DNA from: Pseudonocardia kujensis
Lineage (GTDB): Bacteria; Actinomycetota; Actinomycetes; Mycobacteriales; Pseudonocardiaceae
Direction: 5' to 3'
Length of the DNA stretch: 64,000 bases
Assembly (NCBI RefSeq): GCF_021283305.1
Contig: NZ_JAJSOK010000001.1
Coordinates: 62,001 to 126,000 of the forward strand
This document shows positions 18,394 to 28,023 of the stretch, piece by piece. The translations under genes were made by a program, and so were the position numbers. Each line of letters opens with the position of its first letter. Positions within the stretch are counted from its first letter, which is position 1. A model generated the notes under the pieces. The model saw nothing but the letters and a program-made list of their open reading frames with translations, was not told the DNA's origin and searched no databases.

Positions 18394-19455
18394 GTGAACG
18401 CCCCGACCGACGTGACCGACCGCGACACCGTGCCCGGCCTGCCGGTGAACTGGGGCCTCGCCAGGCGCACGGCCGCCCGCCTGGTGCCCGCCGGTCCGCC
18501 CGTGAGCGCCGCCGTCGCCACGGAGCTGGTCGAGCGGCTGCGCAAGGACGCGGCGGTGGCGGAGGGGCACGTCCGGGCCGTGACCGGGCTGGGCGAGGGC
18601 CTGCCCCTGCTGCCCGCCGACGTCGTCGACCGGCCGGCGTGGGCGGCCGCGGCCGTCGACGGGATGGCCGAGCTCACCGCGGGCGCCCGGCTGCCGCGCA
18701 CCGCGCGGGCGGCCCGGGCGGTCACCTCCACGACCTCCGGCCTGCAGATCGGCGGCGTGCTCGCCTTCGTCGGCGCCCGCGTGCTCGGCCAGTACGACCC
18801 GTTCGGCGGGCCCGCGAAGGACGGCCGGCTGCTGCTCGTCGCGCCCAACGTCTACGCCGCGCAGCAGGCCCTCGACGTCCCGTCCGAGGACTTCGGGCTG
18901 TGGGTCTGCCTGCACGAGGCCACGCATCGGCTGCAGTTCACGGCCGTGCCCTGGCTGCGCGAGCACTTCGCTGCCGAGGTCGGGCGGTTCCTGTCGATGA
19001 GCACGGCCAACGGCAGCGCGATGCTCGAGCGGCTGCCGGAGGCGATCCGGGCCTTCAAGGAGGCCAAGGGGGACTCGCTCGCGCTGGTCGAGCTGCTCCA
19101 GGGCCCCGAGCAGCGCGCGGTGCTGGACCGGTTGATCGCGCTCACCACGCTCCTGGAGGGGCACGCGGACCACGTGATGGACGCGGCCGGCCCCGAGGTC
19201 GTCCCCACGGTGGAGACCATCCGGGCGCGGTTCACGGTGCGCCGCCGCGGCGGGGGGATCATCGACCGGGTGCTGCGCGCGCTGCTCGGCGTGGAGGCCA
19301 AGGTCAAGCAGTACGCCGTGGGCTCGGCCTTCACCAAGCAGGTGGTGCGGGAGGCCGGCATGGAGGGCTTCAACAAGGTCTGGAACTCGCCGAACACGCT
19401 GCCCACCCGCACGGAGCTCGCCGCGCCGGAGCAGTGGCTCACCCGCGTGGCGTGA
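18394..19455 (+). CDS. Zinc-dependent metalloprotease, DUF2342 family
   Basis: 353 residues. The Zn site is HEATH (residues 174-178), followed by a helical domain; lack of a signal peptide implies a cytosolic protein. The family has been labelled both as zinc metalloprotease and as F420-biosynthesis associated; substrate is not known. I start at GTG 18394 because of the leaderless promoter spacing; a GTG at 18385 is also in frame. Its neighbours PBP4 and tilS are the same as in mycobacteria (Rv3626c). A palindrome array begins 8 bp after the stop. Confidence 0.88.
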   Translation: MNAPTDVTDRDTVPGLPVNWGLARRTAARLVPAGPPVSAAVATELVERLRKDAAVAEGHVRAVTGLGEGLPLLPADVVDRPAWAAAAVDGMAELTAGARLPRTARAARAVTSTTSGLQIGGVLAFVGARVLGQYDPFGGPAKDGRLLLVAPNVYAAQQALDVPSEDFGLWVCLHEATHRLQFTAVPWLREHFAAEVGRFLSMSTANGSAMLERLPEAIRAFKEAKGDSLALVELLQGPEQRAVLDRLIALTTLLEGHADHVMDAAGPEVVPTVETIRARFTVRRRGGGIIDRVLRALLGVEAKVKQYAVGSAFTKQVVREAGMEGFNKVWNSPNTLPTRTELAAPEQWLTRVA

Positions 19456-19463
19456 GACCGCAC

Positions 19464-19558
19464 TATGGAGCCATGACGCTCGATTCGAGCCCTCTTGTGC
19501 GCGTTATGGAACCATAATGCGAATTCCTGGGCTCGTTCAGCGCGTTATGGAGCCATGG
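19464..19558. repeat. Three 13-bp palindromes with exact 41-bp period
   Basis: TATGGAGCCATGA (19464-19476), TATGGAACCATAA (19505-19517) and TATGGAGCCATGG (19546-19558) start exactly 41 bp apart, each preceded by a variant of GCGTTA/GCACTA. The spacers share a GAGCCC/GGGCTC motif in opposite orientation. The array fills the whole gap between the DUF2342 gene and tilS, and the third copy overlaps the tilS start codon. Confidence 0.85.
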
Positions 19559-20505
19559 TGCACGCGATGAACGAGGTCCGGCAGGCGGTGCGGGGGGCGC
19601 TCGGGCGGCTGCCCGACGACGTCCGCCGCGCCCCGCTCGTCGTCGGGTGCTCCGGCGGGGCGGACTCGCTGGCCCTGGTGCTGGCCGCGCAGGCCGAGCG
19701 GCCCGGCGAGGTCTGCGCCACGATCGTCGACCACCGGTTGCAGGAGGGGTCCGGGGAGCGCTCGCGCGCCCTCGCCGAGGCGCTGCGCGCGCGCGGGATC
19801 GAGGCCCGGGTGCACCCCGTGACCGTCGAGGGCCCGGGCGGCACCGAGGCGGCCGCGCGCCGCGCCCGATACGCCGCCCTGGCGGCCGCGCGCCCGCACC
19901 CGTGCTCGCCGGTCCTGCTCGGGCACACCCTCGACGACCAGGCCGAGACGGTGCTGCTCGGCCTCGGCCGGGGCTCCGGCGCGCGCTCGCTCGCCGGTAT
20001 GCGGGAGTGGGACGCGCCGTGGCTGCGCCCGCTGCTCGGCGTGCGCCGGACCCGGGTCCGGGAGGCCTGCGCCGGCGGTCCCGTGCCCTGGGAGGACCCG
20101 CACAACTCCGACCCGCGGTTCCGCCGCTCCCGGCTGCGTGCCGAGGTCCTCCCGCTGCTCGACGACGTGCTGGCCGGTGGCGTCGCCGAGGCCCTGGCCC
20201 GCACCGCGGCCCAGCTCCGCGAGGACGACGAGGCGCTGGCGATATGGGCGCGGCGGGTGCATGAGGAGGCACGCGACGGGAACACCCTCAGGGTCGACGT
20301 CCTCCTCGGGGTCCCCGCCGCGGTCCGCAGGCGGGTGCTGCGCGAGTGGCTCCTCGAGCGTGGCGCGACCGCGGTCACCGATGCGCACCTGCGCGCCGCC
20401 GACGCCCTCGTCGGCGCGTGGCGGGGGCAGGGCGGTCCGCGGTTGCCCGGCGGGTTGGACGTCGTCCGCGAGCATGGAAGGCTCGTACCCGCACGGCCGG
20501 GCTGA
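19555..20505 (+). CDS. tilS: tRNA(Ile)-lysidine synthetase
   Basis: 316 residues from ATG 19555 (ATG 19567 is an alternative). It converts C34 of the CAU-anticodon tRNA-Ile to lysidine with ATP and lysine. The PP-loop motif SGGADSLAL is followed by IVDHRLQ and [15 protein letters not shown], as in the family; length fits the short actinobacterial form. Residues [14 protein letters not shown] match the conserved linker. Its start codon lies inside the third palindrome of the upstream array, so initiation could be affected by that structure. hpt follows after 49 bp. Confidence 0.93.
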   Translation: MVHAMNEVRQAVRGALGRLPDDVRRAPLVVGCSGGADSLALVLAAQAERPGEVCATIVDHRLQEGSGERSRALAEALRARGIEARVHPVTVEGPGGTEAAARRARYAALAAARPHPCSPVLLGHTLDDQAETVLLGLGRGSGARSLAGMREWDAPWLRPLLGVRRTRVREACAGGPVPWEDPHNSDPRFRRSRLRAEVLPLLDDVLAGGVAEALARTAAQLREDDEALAIWARRVHEEARDGNTLRVDVLLGVPAAVRRRVLREWLLERGATAVTDAHLRAADALVGAWRGQGGPRLPGGLDVVREHGRLVPARPG

Positions 20506-20554
20506 GTTCGGCCCGCGCCCGCAGAACGACCGCCGAGCGAGAGGGCCACACCCC

Positions 20555-21118
20555 GTGTACGACGAGGACATCGCGTCCGTCCTGGTCACCGAGCAGCAGA
20601 TCGGCGAGAAGACCGCCGAGCTCGCCGAGCAGATCGGCAAGGACTACGCCGACGTGACCGGTTCCGGCGGCCGCGACTCCGACCTCCTGCTCGTGGGCGT
20701 CCTCAAGGGCGCCGTGATGTTCATGACCGACTTCGCCCGGGCCGTGCCGCTGCCGGTGCAGCTGGAGTTCATGGCGGTCAGTTCCTACGGCTCGTCGACC
20801 TCGTCGTCGGGCGTGGTGCGGATCCTCAAGGACCTCGACCGCGACATCGCGGGCCGGCACGTGCTGATCGTCGAGGACATCATTGACTCCGGGCTCACGC
20901 TGACGTGGCTGCTCAAGAACCTGGAGTCGCGCCAGCCCGCCTCGCTCGAGGTGGTCACGCTGCTCCGCAAGCCCGACGCGGTGAAGGTCGAGGTGCCCGT
21001 GAAGTACGTGGGCTTCGACATCCCCAACGAGTTCGTCGTCGGGTACGGGCTGGACTACGGCGAGCGTTACCGGGACCTGCCCTACATCGGCACGCTCGAC
21101 CCGTCCGTCTACGCCTGA
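20555..21118 (+). CDS. hpt: Hypoxanthine phosphoribosyltransferase
   Basis: 187 residues from GTG 20555, with GAGAGGG upstream. It makes IMP/GMP from purine bases and PRPP. The PRPP loop is [17 protein letters not shown] (acidic pair E107-D108) and the purine end shows [19 protein letters not shown]. The tilS-hpt-ftsH order is widespread in Gram-positive bacteria. Here a secreted protease gene on the other strand is inserted between hpt and ftsH. Confidence 0.95.
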   Translation: MYDEDIASVLVTEQQIGEKTAELAEQIGKDYADVTGSGGRDSDLLLVGVLKGAVMFMTDFARAVPLPVQLEFMAVSSYGSSTSSSGVVRILKDLDRDIAGRHVLIVEDIIDSGLTLTWLLKNLESRQPASLEVVTLLRKPDAVKVEVPVKYVGFDIPNEFVVGYGLDYGERYRDLPYIGTLDPSVYA

Positions 21119-21128
21119 GGGCCCCGGC

Positions 21129-22100
21129 TCAGGAGTTCGCGCCCACCGGCGGTCCCGCCGGCGGGGCGAGGTCCTCCGGGGCCACCCCGGCCGGGGTCGA
21201 CGTGAAGGGCACCGTGCCGTCGACCAGCGAGAGGTCGCCGAGCTCCCCGTGGGTGTTGGCGTAGGCCAGCACCCGGGACAGGTCGGAGACGCCGTTGCTG
21301 ACCGGCAGCGGGGCGAGGTTCAGCGTGGACAGCAGGCCGATCGCGCGGCCGGAGGCGTCGAGGAACGCGCTGCCGGAGTCGCCGGGGACGCCCGGGCTGA
21401 CCGTGTAGACCGTGTGCCCCCAGCCGCTGCCGACGTCGCCGGCGCTGACCCCCGCCTTGGGGCTGAGCGCGCTCACGCCGCCGCGGAGCGGTGAGTTGCC
21501 GTAGCTGAAGGTCTGCGCGCCGGCCGGCAGCCCGCCCGTCGCGACGCCGGTGGGCCCGCCGAACCACGGCACGGTCGGGTTCGTGACGGCCACGGCCTCC
21601 GGCGGCAGCTTGACCAGCCCGAAGTCGTTGAAAGCGCAGGTGTCGGGGTCGGTCTCGCCCTGGCGCTGCATGGTGACCCAGGAGCTGTAGACCATCGTCC
21701 CGGTCGCGGTGAAGCCGCGGTCGCCGCGGACGGTCACCGCCGTGCCGACGGGCATCGTGGCCGATGTGCACCCGTCCGTCTCGGTGGACTCGCCGGTCCC
21801 GGCGCAGTGCGCGGCCTGTCCGAGGTAGACCGTGCCGTCGCCGCCGCGGAAGACGAAGTTGCTGGTGCAGGTGCCGCCGCCCTGCGTGGTGGTGCTCACC
21901 CCGGGGTGCACCGCCGCGCCGTCCCGGGACGCCCAGGCCGGCGCGGGCGCGGCGGCCGGGGCCGCCAGCGCCGGGCGCGCGCTCGCGGTCGAGGGCAGGA
22001 ACAAGGCCGCGGCGGCCACCCCGGCCACCGCCCCGGCGACCGCCGCCCGCCGGGCCCACGAGCCCGGCCCCCGCACCGCACGACCCGACCGCAAACGCAT
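21129..22100 (-). CDS. Secreted chymotrypsin-like serine protease (S1)
   Basis: 323 residues from ATG 22100, supported by AAGGGGTGG. An N-terminal signal (RRAAVAGAVAGVAAAALFLP, about residues 17-36) is followed by an Ala/Pro-rich stretch. The triad is visible: His in GQAAHCAG, Asp in FNDFGLVKL, Ser in GVPGDSGSAF, with cysteine pairs around the His. It is therefore probably an active exported protease. It converges on hpt with 10 bp between stops and diverges from ftsH. The residues before the His loop do not show a clear pro-domain. Confidence 0.88.
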   Translation of the reverse strand: MRLRSGRAVRGPGSWARRAAVAGAVAGVAAAALFLPSTASARPALAAPAAAPAPAWASRDGAAVHPGVSTTTQGGGTCTSNFVFRGGDGTVYLGQAAHCAGTGESTETDGCTSATMPVGTAVTVRGDRGFTATGTMVYSSWVTMQRQGETDPDTCAFNDFGLVKLPPEAVAVTNPTVPWFGGPTGVATGGLPAGAQTFSYGNSPLRGGVSALSPKAGVSAGDVGSGWGHTVYTVSPGVPGDSGSAFLDASGRAIGLLSTLNLAPLPVSNGVSDLSRVLAYANTHGELGDLSLVDGTVPFTSTPAGVAPEDLAPPAGPPVGANS

Positions 22101-22497
22101 CCGCCACCCCTTGCTTTCCCGACCTGCCGTGACCGCCCGCCACGATTCGGCCCCGCGTGTACCCGCCGCCAGGGTCCAACGACACCTCGGCCCCCCGGAT
22201 ACCCCACCATCCCGTGAACGTCCGCGGCGAGGCGGGTGGCCGGTTCGGTGCGGTCCCGAGACGGGTCCGAGACCCCGGGGGCGCGACGGGCCCGGGGCCT
22301 GCGGCGACGGCCGGGAACACCACCCGGGTGTCGATCGTTGACCTGGCACGATCACCCCGCCGGCCCGCGCCCGGCGCGGTGGCGCGTCCTCGGCCGGCGG
22401 AAGCTATCCTGGCGGATCAGGCCGGTCGGCGCGTCGCCGCCAGCGCGGGACCGGAAAGCACACTCGGGAAGGTGAAGGCCACCAGGGCCGAAGCTGC
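22101..22497. other. Divergent intergenic region before ftsH, 397 bp
   Basis: No gene seen. TATCCT at 22405-22410 is the best -10 for ftsH, giving a leader of about 80 nt. A GC-rich inverted repeat with arms CCCCGGG/CCCGGGG lies near 22277-22302. Confidence 0.5.
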
Positions 22498-24963
22498 ATG
22501 GACCGCAAGCGCCTGCTCCGCAACCCCTTGATCTGGATCCTCGTCGTGGTCCTGGTCTATTTCGCGTTCTCCGTGCTCTTCGACGACACCCGCGGCTACA
22601 CGCAGGTCCCGACCTCCACGGCGCTGCAGCAGATCGACGCGCGGAACGTGGCCGACGCGACGATCGAGGACAAGGAGCAGCGGCTCCGGCTCGACCTGAA
22701 CAACCCGGTCGACGGCAGCACGAAGATCATCACGCAGTACCCCGCGGCGTCGTCGAACGCGGTGTTCACGAAGCTGCAGGACGCCGGGGTCGCGAACTAC
22801 AACACGATCGTGCGGCAGGACTCGTTCCTGACCACGATGCTGATCTACCTGATCCCGCTGGGCCTGGTGCTCCTCGTCCTGTTCTGGATGATGAACAACG
22901 CCCAGGGCGGCGGGAACCGGGTCATGTCCTTCGGCAAGTCGAAGGCCAAGCAGCTGTCCAAGGACATGCCCAAGACCACCTTCGCCGACGTCGCCGGTGC
23001 GGACGAGGCGGTCGAGGAGCTCTACGAGATCAAGGACTTCCTGCAGAACCCCGGCCGCTACCAGGCGCTCGGCGCGAAGATCCCGAAGGGCGTGCTGCTC
23101 TACGGCCCGCCCGGCACGGGCAAGACGCTGCTGGCCCGTGCGGTCGCCGGCGAGGCGGGCGTGCCGTTCTACACGATCTCCGGCTCGGACTTCGTCGAGA
23201 TGTTCGTCGGTGTCGGCGCCTCCCGCGTGCGGGACCTGTTCGAGCAGGCCAAGCAGAACTCGCCCTGCATCATCTTCGTCGACGAGATCGACGCGGTGGG
23301 CCGTCAGCGCGGCGCGGGCCTCGGCGGCGGGCACGACGAGCGCGAGCAGACCCTGAACCAGCTCCTCGTGGAGATGGACGGGTTCGACGCGCGCGGCGGC
23401 ATCATCCTCATCGCGGCCACCAACCGCCCGGACATCCTCGACCCGGCGCTGCTGCGCCCGGGCCGCTTCGACCGGCAGATCCCGGTCGGCGCGCCCGACC
23501 TGGCCGGCCGCAAGGCGATCCTGGCCGTGCACTCGAAGGGCAAGCCCTTCGCGAACGACGTGGACTTCGACGGGCTGGCCAAGCGCACCGTCGGGATGTC
23601 CGGCGCCGACCTGGCCAACGTGATCAACGAGGCCGCGTTGCTCACCGCCCGCGAGAACGGGTCGCTGATCAACGGCGCGGCCCTGGAGGAGTCGGTCGAC
23701 CGCGTGGTCGGCGGCCCCCGGCGCAAGGGTAAGATCATCTCCGAGCAGGAGAAGAAGATCACCGCCTACCACGAGGGCGGGCACGCGCTGGCCGCGTGGG
23801 CGATGCCGGACCTCGAGCCGGTGTACAAGCTCACGATCCTGCCGCGCGGGCGCACCGGTGGGCACGCGCTCGTCGTCCCCGAGGACGACAAGGGCCTGAT
23901 GACGCGCTCGGAGATGATCGCGCGGCTGGTCTTCGCCATGGGCGGGCGCTCGGCGGAGGAGCTCGTGTTCCACGAGCCGACCACCGGCGCGTCGTCGGAC
24001 ATCGACCAGGCCACCAAGATCGCCCGGGCGATGGTGACCGAGTACGGCATGAGCGCCCGGCTCGGCGCGGTCCGCTACGGCCGCGAGCAGGGCGACCCGT
24101 TCCTCGGCCGGTCGATGGGCAACCAGGCGGACTACTCGCTCGAGGTCGCCCACGAGATCGACGAGGAGGTGCGCAAGCTCATCGAGGCCGCGCACACCGA
24201 GGCGTGGGAGATCCTCAACACCTACCGGGACGTCCTGGACAACCTGGTCGTCGAGCTCCTGGACAAGGAGACGCTGACCCGCCGGGACCTGGAGCGGATC
24301 TTCGGCGACGTCGAGAAGCGCCCGCGGATCACCGCGTTCAACGACTTCGGCGAGCGCACCCCGTCGGACAAGCCGCCGATCAAGACGCGCGCCGAGCTGG
24401 CCCACGAGCGCGGCGAGGCCTGGCCGCCGGAGACCGAGCGCGAGCCGACCCCGGTCGGGTCGTACCCGGGCGGCAGCCGCGGCGTCCCGTCGCCGGGCCC
24501 GAACGGCGGGCCCGGGCCGCTGCCCAACCCCGGCCCGAACGGCGGTTACCCGGGCGGGTTCCCGTCCGAGGCGGCCCCGGGGCACGGGTCGCAGGGCAAC
24601 GGCGCGCACGCGCAGGGCAACGGCGCGGCGAACGGCCGCGGCCAGGTCCCCCAGGCCGCCGGCGGCTACCAGGCGCAGCAGCCCCCGTACGCCGTCGCAC
24701 CGAACTACGGCGCCCCGCCGGACTGGCGGCCCGCGACCACCCCGGCCGGGCAGGCCTGGCCGCCGTCGAACTGGGCCCCCCACCAGGGTGACCAGGCGGC
24801 GCAGGGACACGGCCCCGGTTACGGTCGGGAGCAGCACGAGCAGGCCTCCTCGGACCAGCCGACCCAGCAGCTCGGGCAGCAGGAGCCGCCCGCCCGGCGT
24901 CCGGCTGCCGAAGGCCCGGAGGCGCCGGGCCCGCAGGGCCCCGACGCAGGGAGCAGGAACTGA
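22498..24963 (+). CDS. ftsH: ATP-dependent zinc metalloprotease FtsH
   Basis: 821 residues. Two N-terminal transmembrane helices (about 9-25 and 115-132) flank an extracytoplasmic domain; then the AAA domain with GPPGTGKT (203-210), IIFVDEID and the second region of homology [14 protein letters not shown]; then the protease site HEGGH (425-429). It degrades membrane and regulatory proteins. The last ~190 residues are Pro/Gly/Gln-rich and disordered, as in other actinobacterial FtsH. The stop codon overlaps the start of folE. Confidence 0.97.
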   Translation: MDRKRLLRNPLIWILVVVLVYFAFSVLFDDTRGYTQVPTSTALQQIDARNVADATIEDKEQRLRLDLNNPVDGSTKIITQYPAASSNAVFTKLQDAGVANYNTIVRQDSFLTTMLIYLIPLGLVLLVLFWMMNNAQGGGNRVMSFGKSKAKQLSKDMPKTTFADVAGADEAVEELYEIKDFLQNPGRYQALGAKIPKGVLLYGPPGTGKTLLARAVAGEAGVPFYTISGSDFVEMFVGVGASRVRDLFEQAKQNSPCIIFVDEIDAVGRQRGAGLGGGHDEREQTLNQLLVEMDGFDARGGIILIAATNRPDILDPALLRPGRFDRQIPVGAPDLAGRKAILAVHSKGKPFANDVDFDGLAKRTVGMSGADLANVINEAALLTARENGSLINGAALEESVDRVVGGPRRKGKIISEQEKKITAYHEGGHALAAWAMPDLEPVYKLTILPRGRTGGHALVVPEDDKGLMTRSEMIARLVFAMGGRSAEELVFHEPTTGASSDIDQATKIARAMVTEYGMSARLGAVRYGREQGDPFLGRSMGNQADYSLEVAHEIDEEVRKLIEAAHTEAWEILNTYRDVLDNLVVELLDKETLTRRDLERIFGDVEKRPRITAFNDFGERTPSDKPPIKTRAELAHERGEAWPPETEREPTPVGSYPGGSRGVPSPGPNGGPGPLPNPGPNGGYPGGFPSEAAPGHGSQGNGAHAQGNGAANGRGQVPQAAGGYQAQQPPYAVAPNYGAPPDWRPATTPAGQAWPPSNWAPHQGDQAAQGHGPGYGREQHEQASSDQPTQQLGQQEPPARRPAAEGPEAPGPQGPDAGSRN

Positions 24964-25592
24964 GCACCGGAACCACCGACGGCGAGGCCCCGGCCTACAC
25001 GGCCGCGGAGCGCAAGGCCGCGGCGGGCGTCGACCACGCGCGCGCCGAGGCCGCGGTCCGCGAGCTGCTGATCGCGCTGGGGGAGGACCCCGACCGCGAG
25101 GGCCTGCGGGACACCCCCGGTCGCGTCGCGCGCGCCTACGAGGAGATCTTCGCCGGGCTGTACGTCGACCCGGCCATGGTCCTCGAGCGGACGTTCGACG
25201 AGGGCCACGGGGAACTCGTGCTCGTCAAGGACATCCCGCTGTACAGCACCTGCGAGCACCACCTCGTGCCCTTCCACGGGGTCGCGCACGTCGGGTACAT
25301 CCCCTCCGTCGAGGGTCGCGTCACCGGGCTGTCGAAGATCGCGCGCGTGGTCGACCTGTACGCGAAGCGCCCGCAGGTGCAGGAACGGCTGACCGGGCAG
25401 GTCGCCGACGCGCTGGTCCGCAAGCTGGACCCGCGCGGCGTGATCGTCGTGATCGACGCCGAGCACCTGTGCATGGCGATGCGCGGCATCCGCAAGCCGG
25501 GCTCGCGCACGACCACCTCCGCCGTCCGGGGGCTCTTCCAGACCTCGCCGTCCTCGCGCGCGGAGGCGCTGTCGCTGATCCGGGGCACCTGA
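24960..25592 (+). CDS. folE: GTP cyclohydrolase I, apparent CTG start
   Basis: 210 residues. It opens GTP to dihydroneopterin triphosphate, the first folate step. Zn ligands and active site are present in [12 protein letters not shown] and [25 protein letters not shown] is also typical. No ATG, GTG or TTG in frame gives a full-length product: the next in-frame ATG (25176) would remove about 70 residues. The CTG at 24960 overlaps the ftsH stop (CTGA) and has AGGGAGCAGG before it, matching the coupled ATGA/GTGA junctions of the following genes. Confidence 0.92.
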   Translation: MSTGTTDGEAPAYTAAERKAAAGVDHARAEAAVRELLIALGEDPDREGLRDTPGRVARAYEEIFAGLYVDPAMVLERTFDEGHGELVLVKDIPLYSTCEHHLVPFHGVAHVGYIPSVEGRVTGLSKIARVVDLYAKRPQVQERLTGQVADALVRKLDPRGVIVVIDAEHLCMAMRGIRKPGSRTTTSAVRGLFQTSPSSRAEALSLIRGT

Positions 25593-26482
25593 TGGCGGAC
25601 CGGCTGGAGGGTCGCGTCCCGCATCCCGGCCGCTGCGTCGTGATGGGCATCCTCAACGTCACCCCGGACTCGTTCTCCGACGGCGGCCGCTACCTGGACC
25701 GCGAGCACGCCGTCGCGCACGGGGTGGCCATGCGCGACGCCGGGGCCGACCTCGTCGACGTCGGCGGCGAGTCCACGCGGCCGGGTGCCGGTCGGGTCGA
25801 CCCCCCCACCGAGCGGGACCGGGTGGTCCCGGTAATCCGCGAGCTGGTCGCCGAGGGCGTCCGGGTCAGCGTCGACACCACCCGCGCCTCGGTGGCCGAG
25901 GCCGCGGTCGAGGCCGGCGCGATCGTGGTCAACGACGTGTCCGGGGGACTCGCCGACCCGCACATGGCAGCCGCGGTCGCGGCGCTGCGGGTGCCGTGGA
26001 TCCTGATGCACTGGCGCGGACACAGCGACCGGATGCAGGAGCTGGCCTCGTACGAGGACGTCATCGGCGAGGTGCGGCAGGAGCTCGTCGCCAGGGCCGA
26101 CGCGGCCGTCATGGCCGGGGTCGACCCGGACCGGCTGATCCTCGACCCCGGGCTCGGCTTCGCGAAGACGGCCGCGCACAACTGGGCGTTGCTGCGCCGG
26201 CTGGACGTGCTGGTCGCGCTGGGCTTCCCGGTTCTGGTCGGGGCCTCGCGCAAGCGCTTCCTCGGCCAGCTGTTGGCCGACGCCGAGGGGAAGGTGCGCC
26301 CGCCGGCCGGGCGCGACGCGGCCACCGCCGCCGTCAGCGCCCTCGCCGCGCACGCGGGCGCCTGGGGCGTCCGGGTGCACGACGTCGAGTCGACGATGGA
26401 CGCCGTGGCCGTCAGCACCGCGTACCGGCTCGGCGCCTCGCGCGCCCGCACGGGCCCCTGGCTGGGGGAGCCCCCGGCATGA
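25592..26482 (+). CDS. folP: Dihydropteroate synthase
   Basis: 296 residues. It joins hydroxymethyl-dihydropterin pyrophosphate to p-aminobenzoate and is the sulfonamide target. The signatures [31 protein letters not shown] and GASRKRFLG are present in order. The ATG overlaps the folE stop by one base (TGATG). It sits in the same operon order as M. tuberculosis folE-folP1-folB-folK. Confidence 0.96.
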   Translation: MADRLEGRVPHPGRCVVMGILNVTPDSFSDGGRYLDREHAVAHGVAMRDAGADLVDVGGESTRPGAGRVDPPTERDRVVPVIRELVAEGVRVSVDTTRASVAEAAVEAGAIVVNDVSGGLADPHMAAAVAALRVPWILMHWRGHSDRMQELASYEDVIGEVRQELVARADAAVMAGVDPDRLILDPGLGFAKTAAHNWALLRRLDVLVALGFPVLVGASRKRFLGQLLADAEGKVRPPAGRDAATAAVSALAAHAGAWGVRVHDVESTMDAVAVSTAYRLGASRARTGPWLGEPPA

Positions 26483-26895
26483 GCGGGCCCGACGGCGTTC
26501 CCGACACGGACCGCATCGAGCTGCGGGGGCTGCGGGTGCGGGGCCACCACGGTGTGTTCGAGCACGAGAAGCGGGACGGGCAGGACTTCGTCGTCGACGT
26601 GGTGCTGTGGCTGGACCTGCGGGAGGCCGCGGCCACGGACGATCTCACCAGGACCGTGCACTACGGCGAGCTGGCCGAACGGGCCGCGGCGATCGTCGCG
26701 GGCGAGCCCCGGGACCTCATCGAGACGGTCTCCGCGGAGATCGCCGACGCCGTCATGGAGGACGAGCGCGTGCAGGCCGTCGAGGTCACCCTGCACAAGC
26801 CGAACGCCCCCATTCCGCTCGACTTCGCCGACGTCGCGGTGGTCGCCCGCCGCTCCCGCCGCGTGGGCGGGCCGGGCCGGGTGATCCCGGCGTGA
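26479..26895 (+). CDS. folB: Dihydroneopterin aldolase
   Basis: 138 residues. It cleaves dihydroneopterin to hydroxymethyl-dihydropterin and glycolaldehyde. The conserved [20 protein letters not shown] and the C-terminal Lys in [10 protein letters not shown] support this. It overlaps folP by ATGA. The short N-terminal extension is rich in Asp and Gly. Confidence 0.95.
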   Translation: MSGPDGVPDTDRIELRGLRVRGHHGVFEHEKRDGQDFVVDVVLWLDLREAAATDDLTRTVHYGELAERAAAIVAGEPRDLIETVSAEIADAVMEDERVQAVEVTLHKPNAPIPLDFADVAVVARRSRRVGGPGRVIPA

Positions 26896-27386
26896 GCCGC
26901 GCGGTGCTGTCGCTGGGTTCGAACCTGGGGGACCGGTTCGGCCACCTGCGCGGTGCCGTCGCCGGGTTCGGTGCGGCGGTGGTCGCCGCGTCCCCGGTCT
27001 ACGAGACCGCGCCGTGGGGCGGTGTCGAGCAGCCGGACTTCCTCAACGCGGTCCTGATCGTCGAGGACCCGGTCGTGGACCACTGGGGGTGGCTGCGGCG
27101 CGGACAGGAGCTGGAGCAGGCCGCCGAGCGGGTCCGCGAGGTCCGGTGGGGCCCGCGCACCCTCGACGTCGACGTCGTCACGGTCGACGGGGTGACCAGC
27201 GAGAATCCCGAGCTGCTGCTGCCGCACCCGGGCACCGCGGAGCGGGCCACGGTGCTGATCCCGTGGCTCGACGTGGAGCCCGACGCGGTGCTGCCCGGGC
27301 ACGGGCCCGTCGCCGACCTCCTCGCCGCGCTGCCCGCGGGCGAGGCGGAGACGGTGCGGCCCCGGCCGGACCTGGTCCTGCGGTGA
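26892..27386 (+). CDS. folK: Hydroxymethyl-dihydropterin pyrophosphokinase
   Basis: 164 residues from the GTG that overlaps the folB stop (GTGA). It pyrophosphorylates the pterin for FolP. Family motifs [24 protein letters not shown] and [12 protein letters not shown] are intact. The stop codon lies in the first unit of a 17-bp tandem repeat that extends to the next gene's start. Confidence 0.95.
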   Translation: MSRAVLSLGSNLGDRFGHLRGAVAGFGAAVVAASPVYETAPWGGVEQPDFLNAVLIVEDPVVDHWGWLRRGQELEQAAERVREVRWGPRTLDVDVVTVDGVTSENPELLLPHPGTAERATVLIPWLDVEPDAVLPGHGPVADLLAALPAGEAETVRPRPDLVLR

Positions 27387-27429
27387 GGGCGGTCCTGTGG
27401 TGACGGCGGTCCTGCGGTGAAGGCGGTCC
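27374..27429 (+). repeat. 17-bp tandem repeat over the folK stop / DUF3180 start
   Basis: Units GGCGGTCCTGTGGTGAC (27388-27404) and GGCGGTCCTGCGGTGAA (27405-27421) are flanked by partial copies at 27374-27387 and from 27422. Each contains GTGA; the folK stop uses the first and the DUF3180 start uses the one 34 bp (2 x 17) later. Confidence 0.85.
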
Positions 27430-27905
27430 GGTCCCGTGACCTGCTCGTCGCCTTCCTCGGCGCCGGGATCGTGGCGCACCTGATCGTCAGCCTGACCTAC
27501 GGCACGCTGCCCTCCTTCCCCGCGCCCGCGGGGATCACGCTCGGCGTGCTCGGAGTGGCCGAGGCCGTCGCGGGCTGGATCCTCAAGGGACGCGTGGAGC
27601 GCCGGCGCGGGAGCAGGCCGGTCGAGCCCCTGGTCGCGGCGCGGGCGGTGCTGGTGGCGCAGGCCTCGGCGGTCGGCGGGGCGCTCGTCGGCGGGCTCTG
27701 GGCCGGCCTGCTGGTCTACGTGCTGCCGCGGGCCTCGACGATCACCGCGGCGGCGTCGGACACCACGGCCGCGGTGATCGGGCTCGTGTGTGCGCTCGTG
27801 CTGGTCGGCGGCGCGCTCTGGCTCGAACGGTGCTGCCGCACCCCCGACGACCCGGACGAGCAGCGCCGGGACGGCGGCTCCGGAGGTGGGGCGGCCACCC
27901 GCTAG
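27417..27905 (+). CDS. DUF3180 membrane protein
   Basis: 162 residues from GTG 27417. Four hydrophobic segments (about 10-28, 38-57, 80-102 and 118-138) predict an integral membrane protein; the C-terminal tail is hydrophilic and Gly/Asp/Arg-rich. DUF3180 proteins follow folK in many actinobacteria, including Rv3605c, but their function is not known. The start was probably displaced downstream by duplication of the stop/start junction. Confidence 0.88.
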   Translation: MKAVRSRDLLVAFLGAGIVAHLIVSLTYGTLPSFPAPAGITLGVLGVAEAVAGWILKGRVERRRGSRPVEPLVAARAVLVAQASAVGGALVGGLWAGLLVYVLPRASTITAAASDTTAAVIGLVCALVLVGGALWLERCCRTPDDPDEQRRDGGSGGGAATR

Positions 27906-27939
27906 GGGGCGCCCGTCGGATGATCCGTCAGACGCCCCC
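27905..27939 (+). terminator. Hairpin after the folate operon
   Basis: GGGGGCG (27905-27911) pairs with CGCCCCC (27933-27939); an inner CGGAT/ATCCG pair (27917-27927) extends the structure. It overlaps the DUF3180 stop and precedes the separate promoter of the next gene. Confidence 0.6.
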
Positions 27940-28010
27940 AGGGGCGTCCGGACGCGCGGGGCGCCCGACCGAGGGCGTGGTGACCGCCGGTGGATGTCGG
28001 TGGCTGAAAG

Positions 28011-28016
28011 TAGGCT
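28011..28016 (+). promoter_or_regulatory. -10 box (TAGGCT) of a leaderless promoter for the PrsW-like gene
   Basis: TAGGCT is followed by 7 nt and then ATG 28024; there is no ribosome site in between. Confidence 0.55.
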
Positions 28017-28023
28017 CGCGGCC

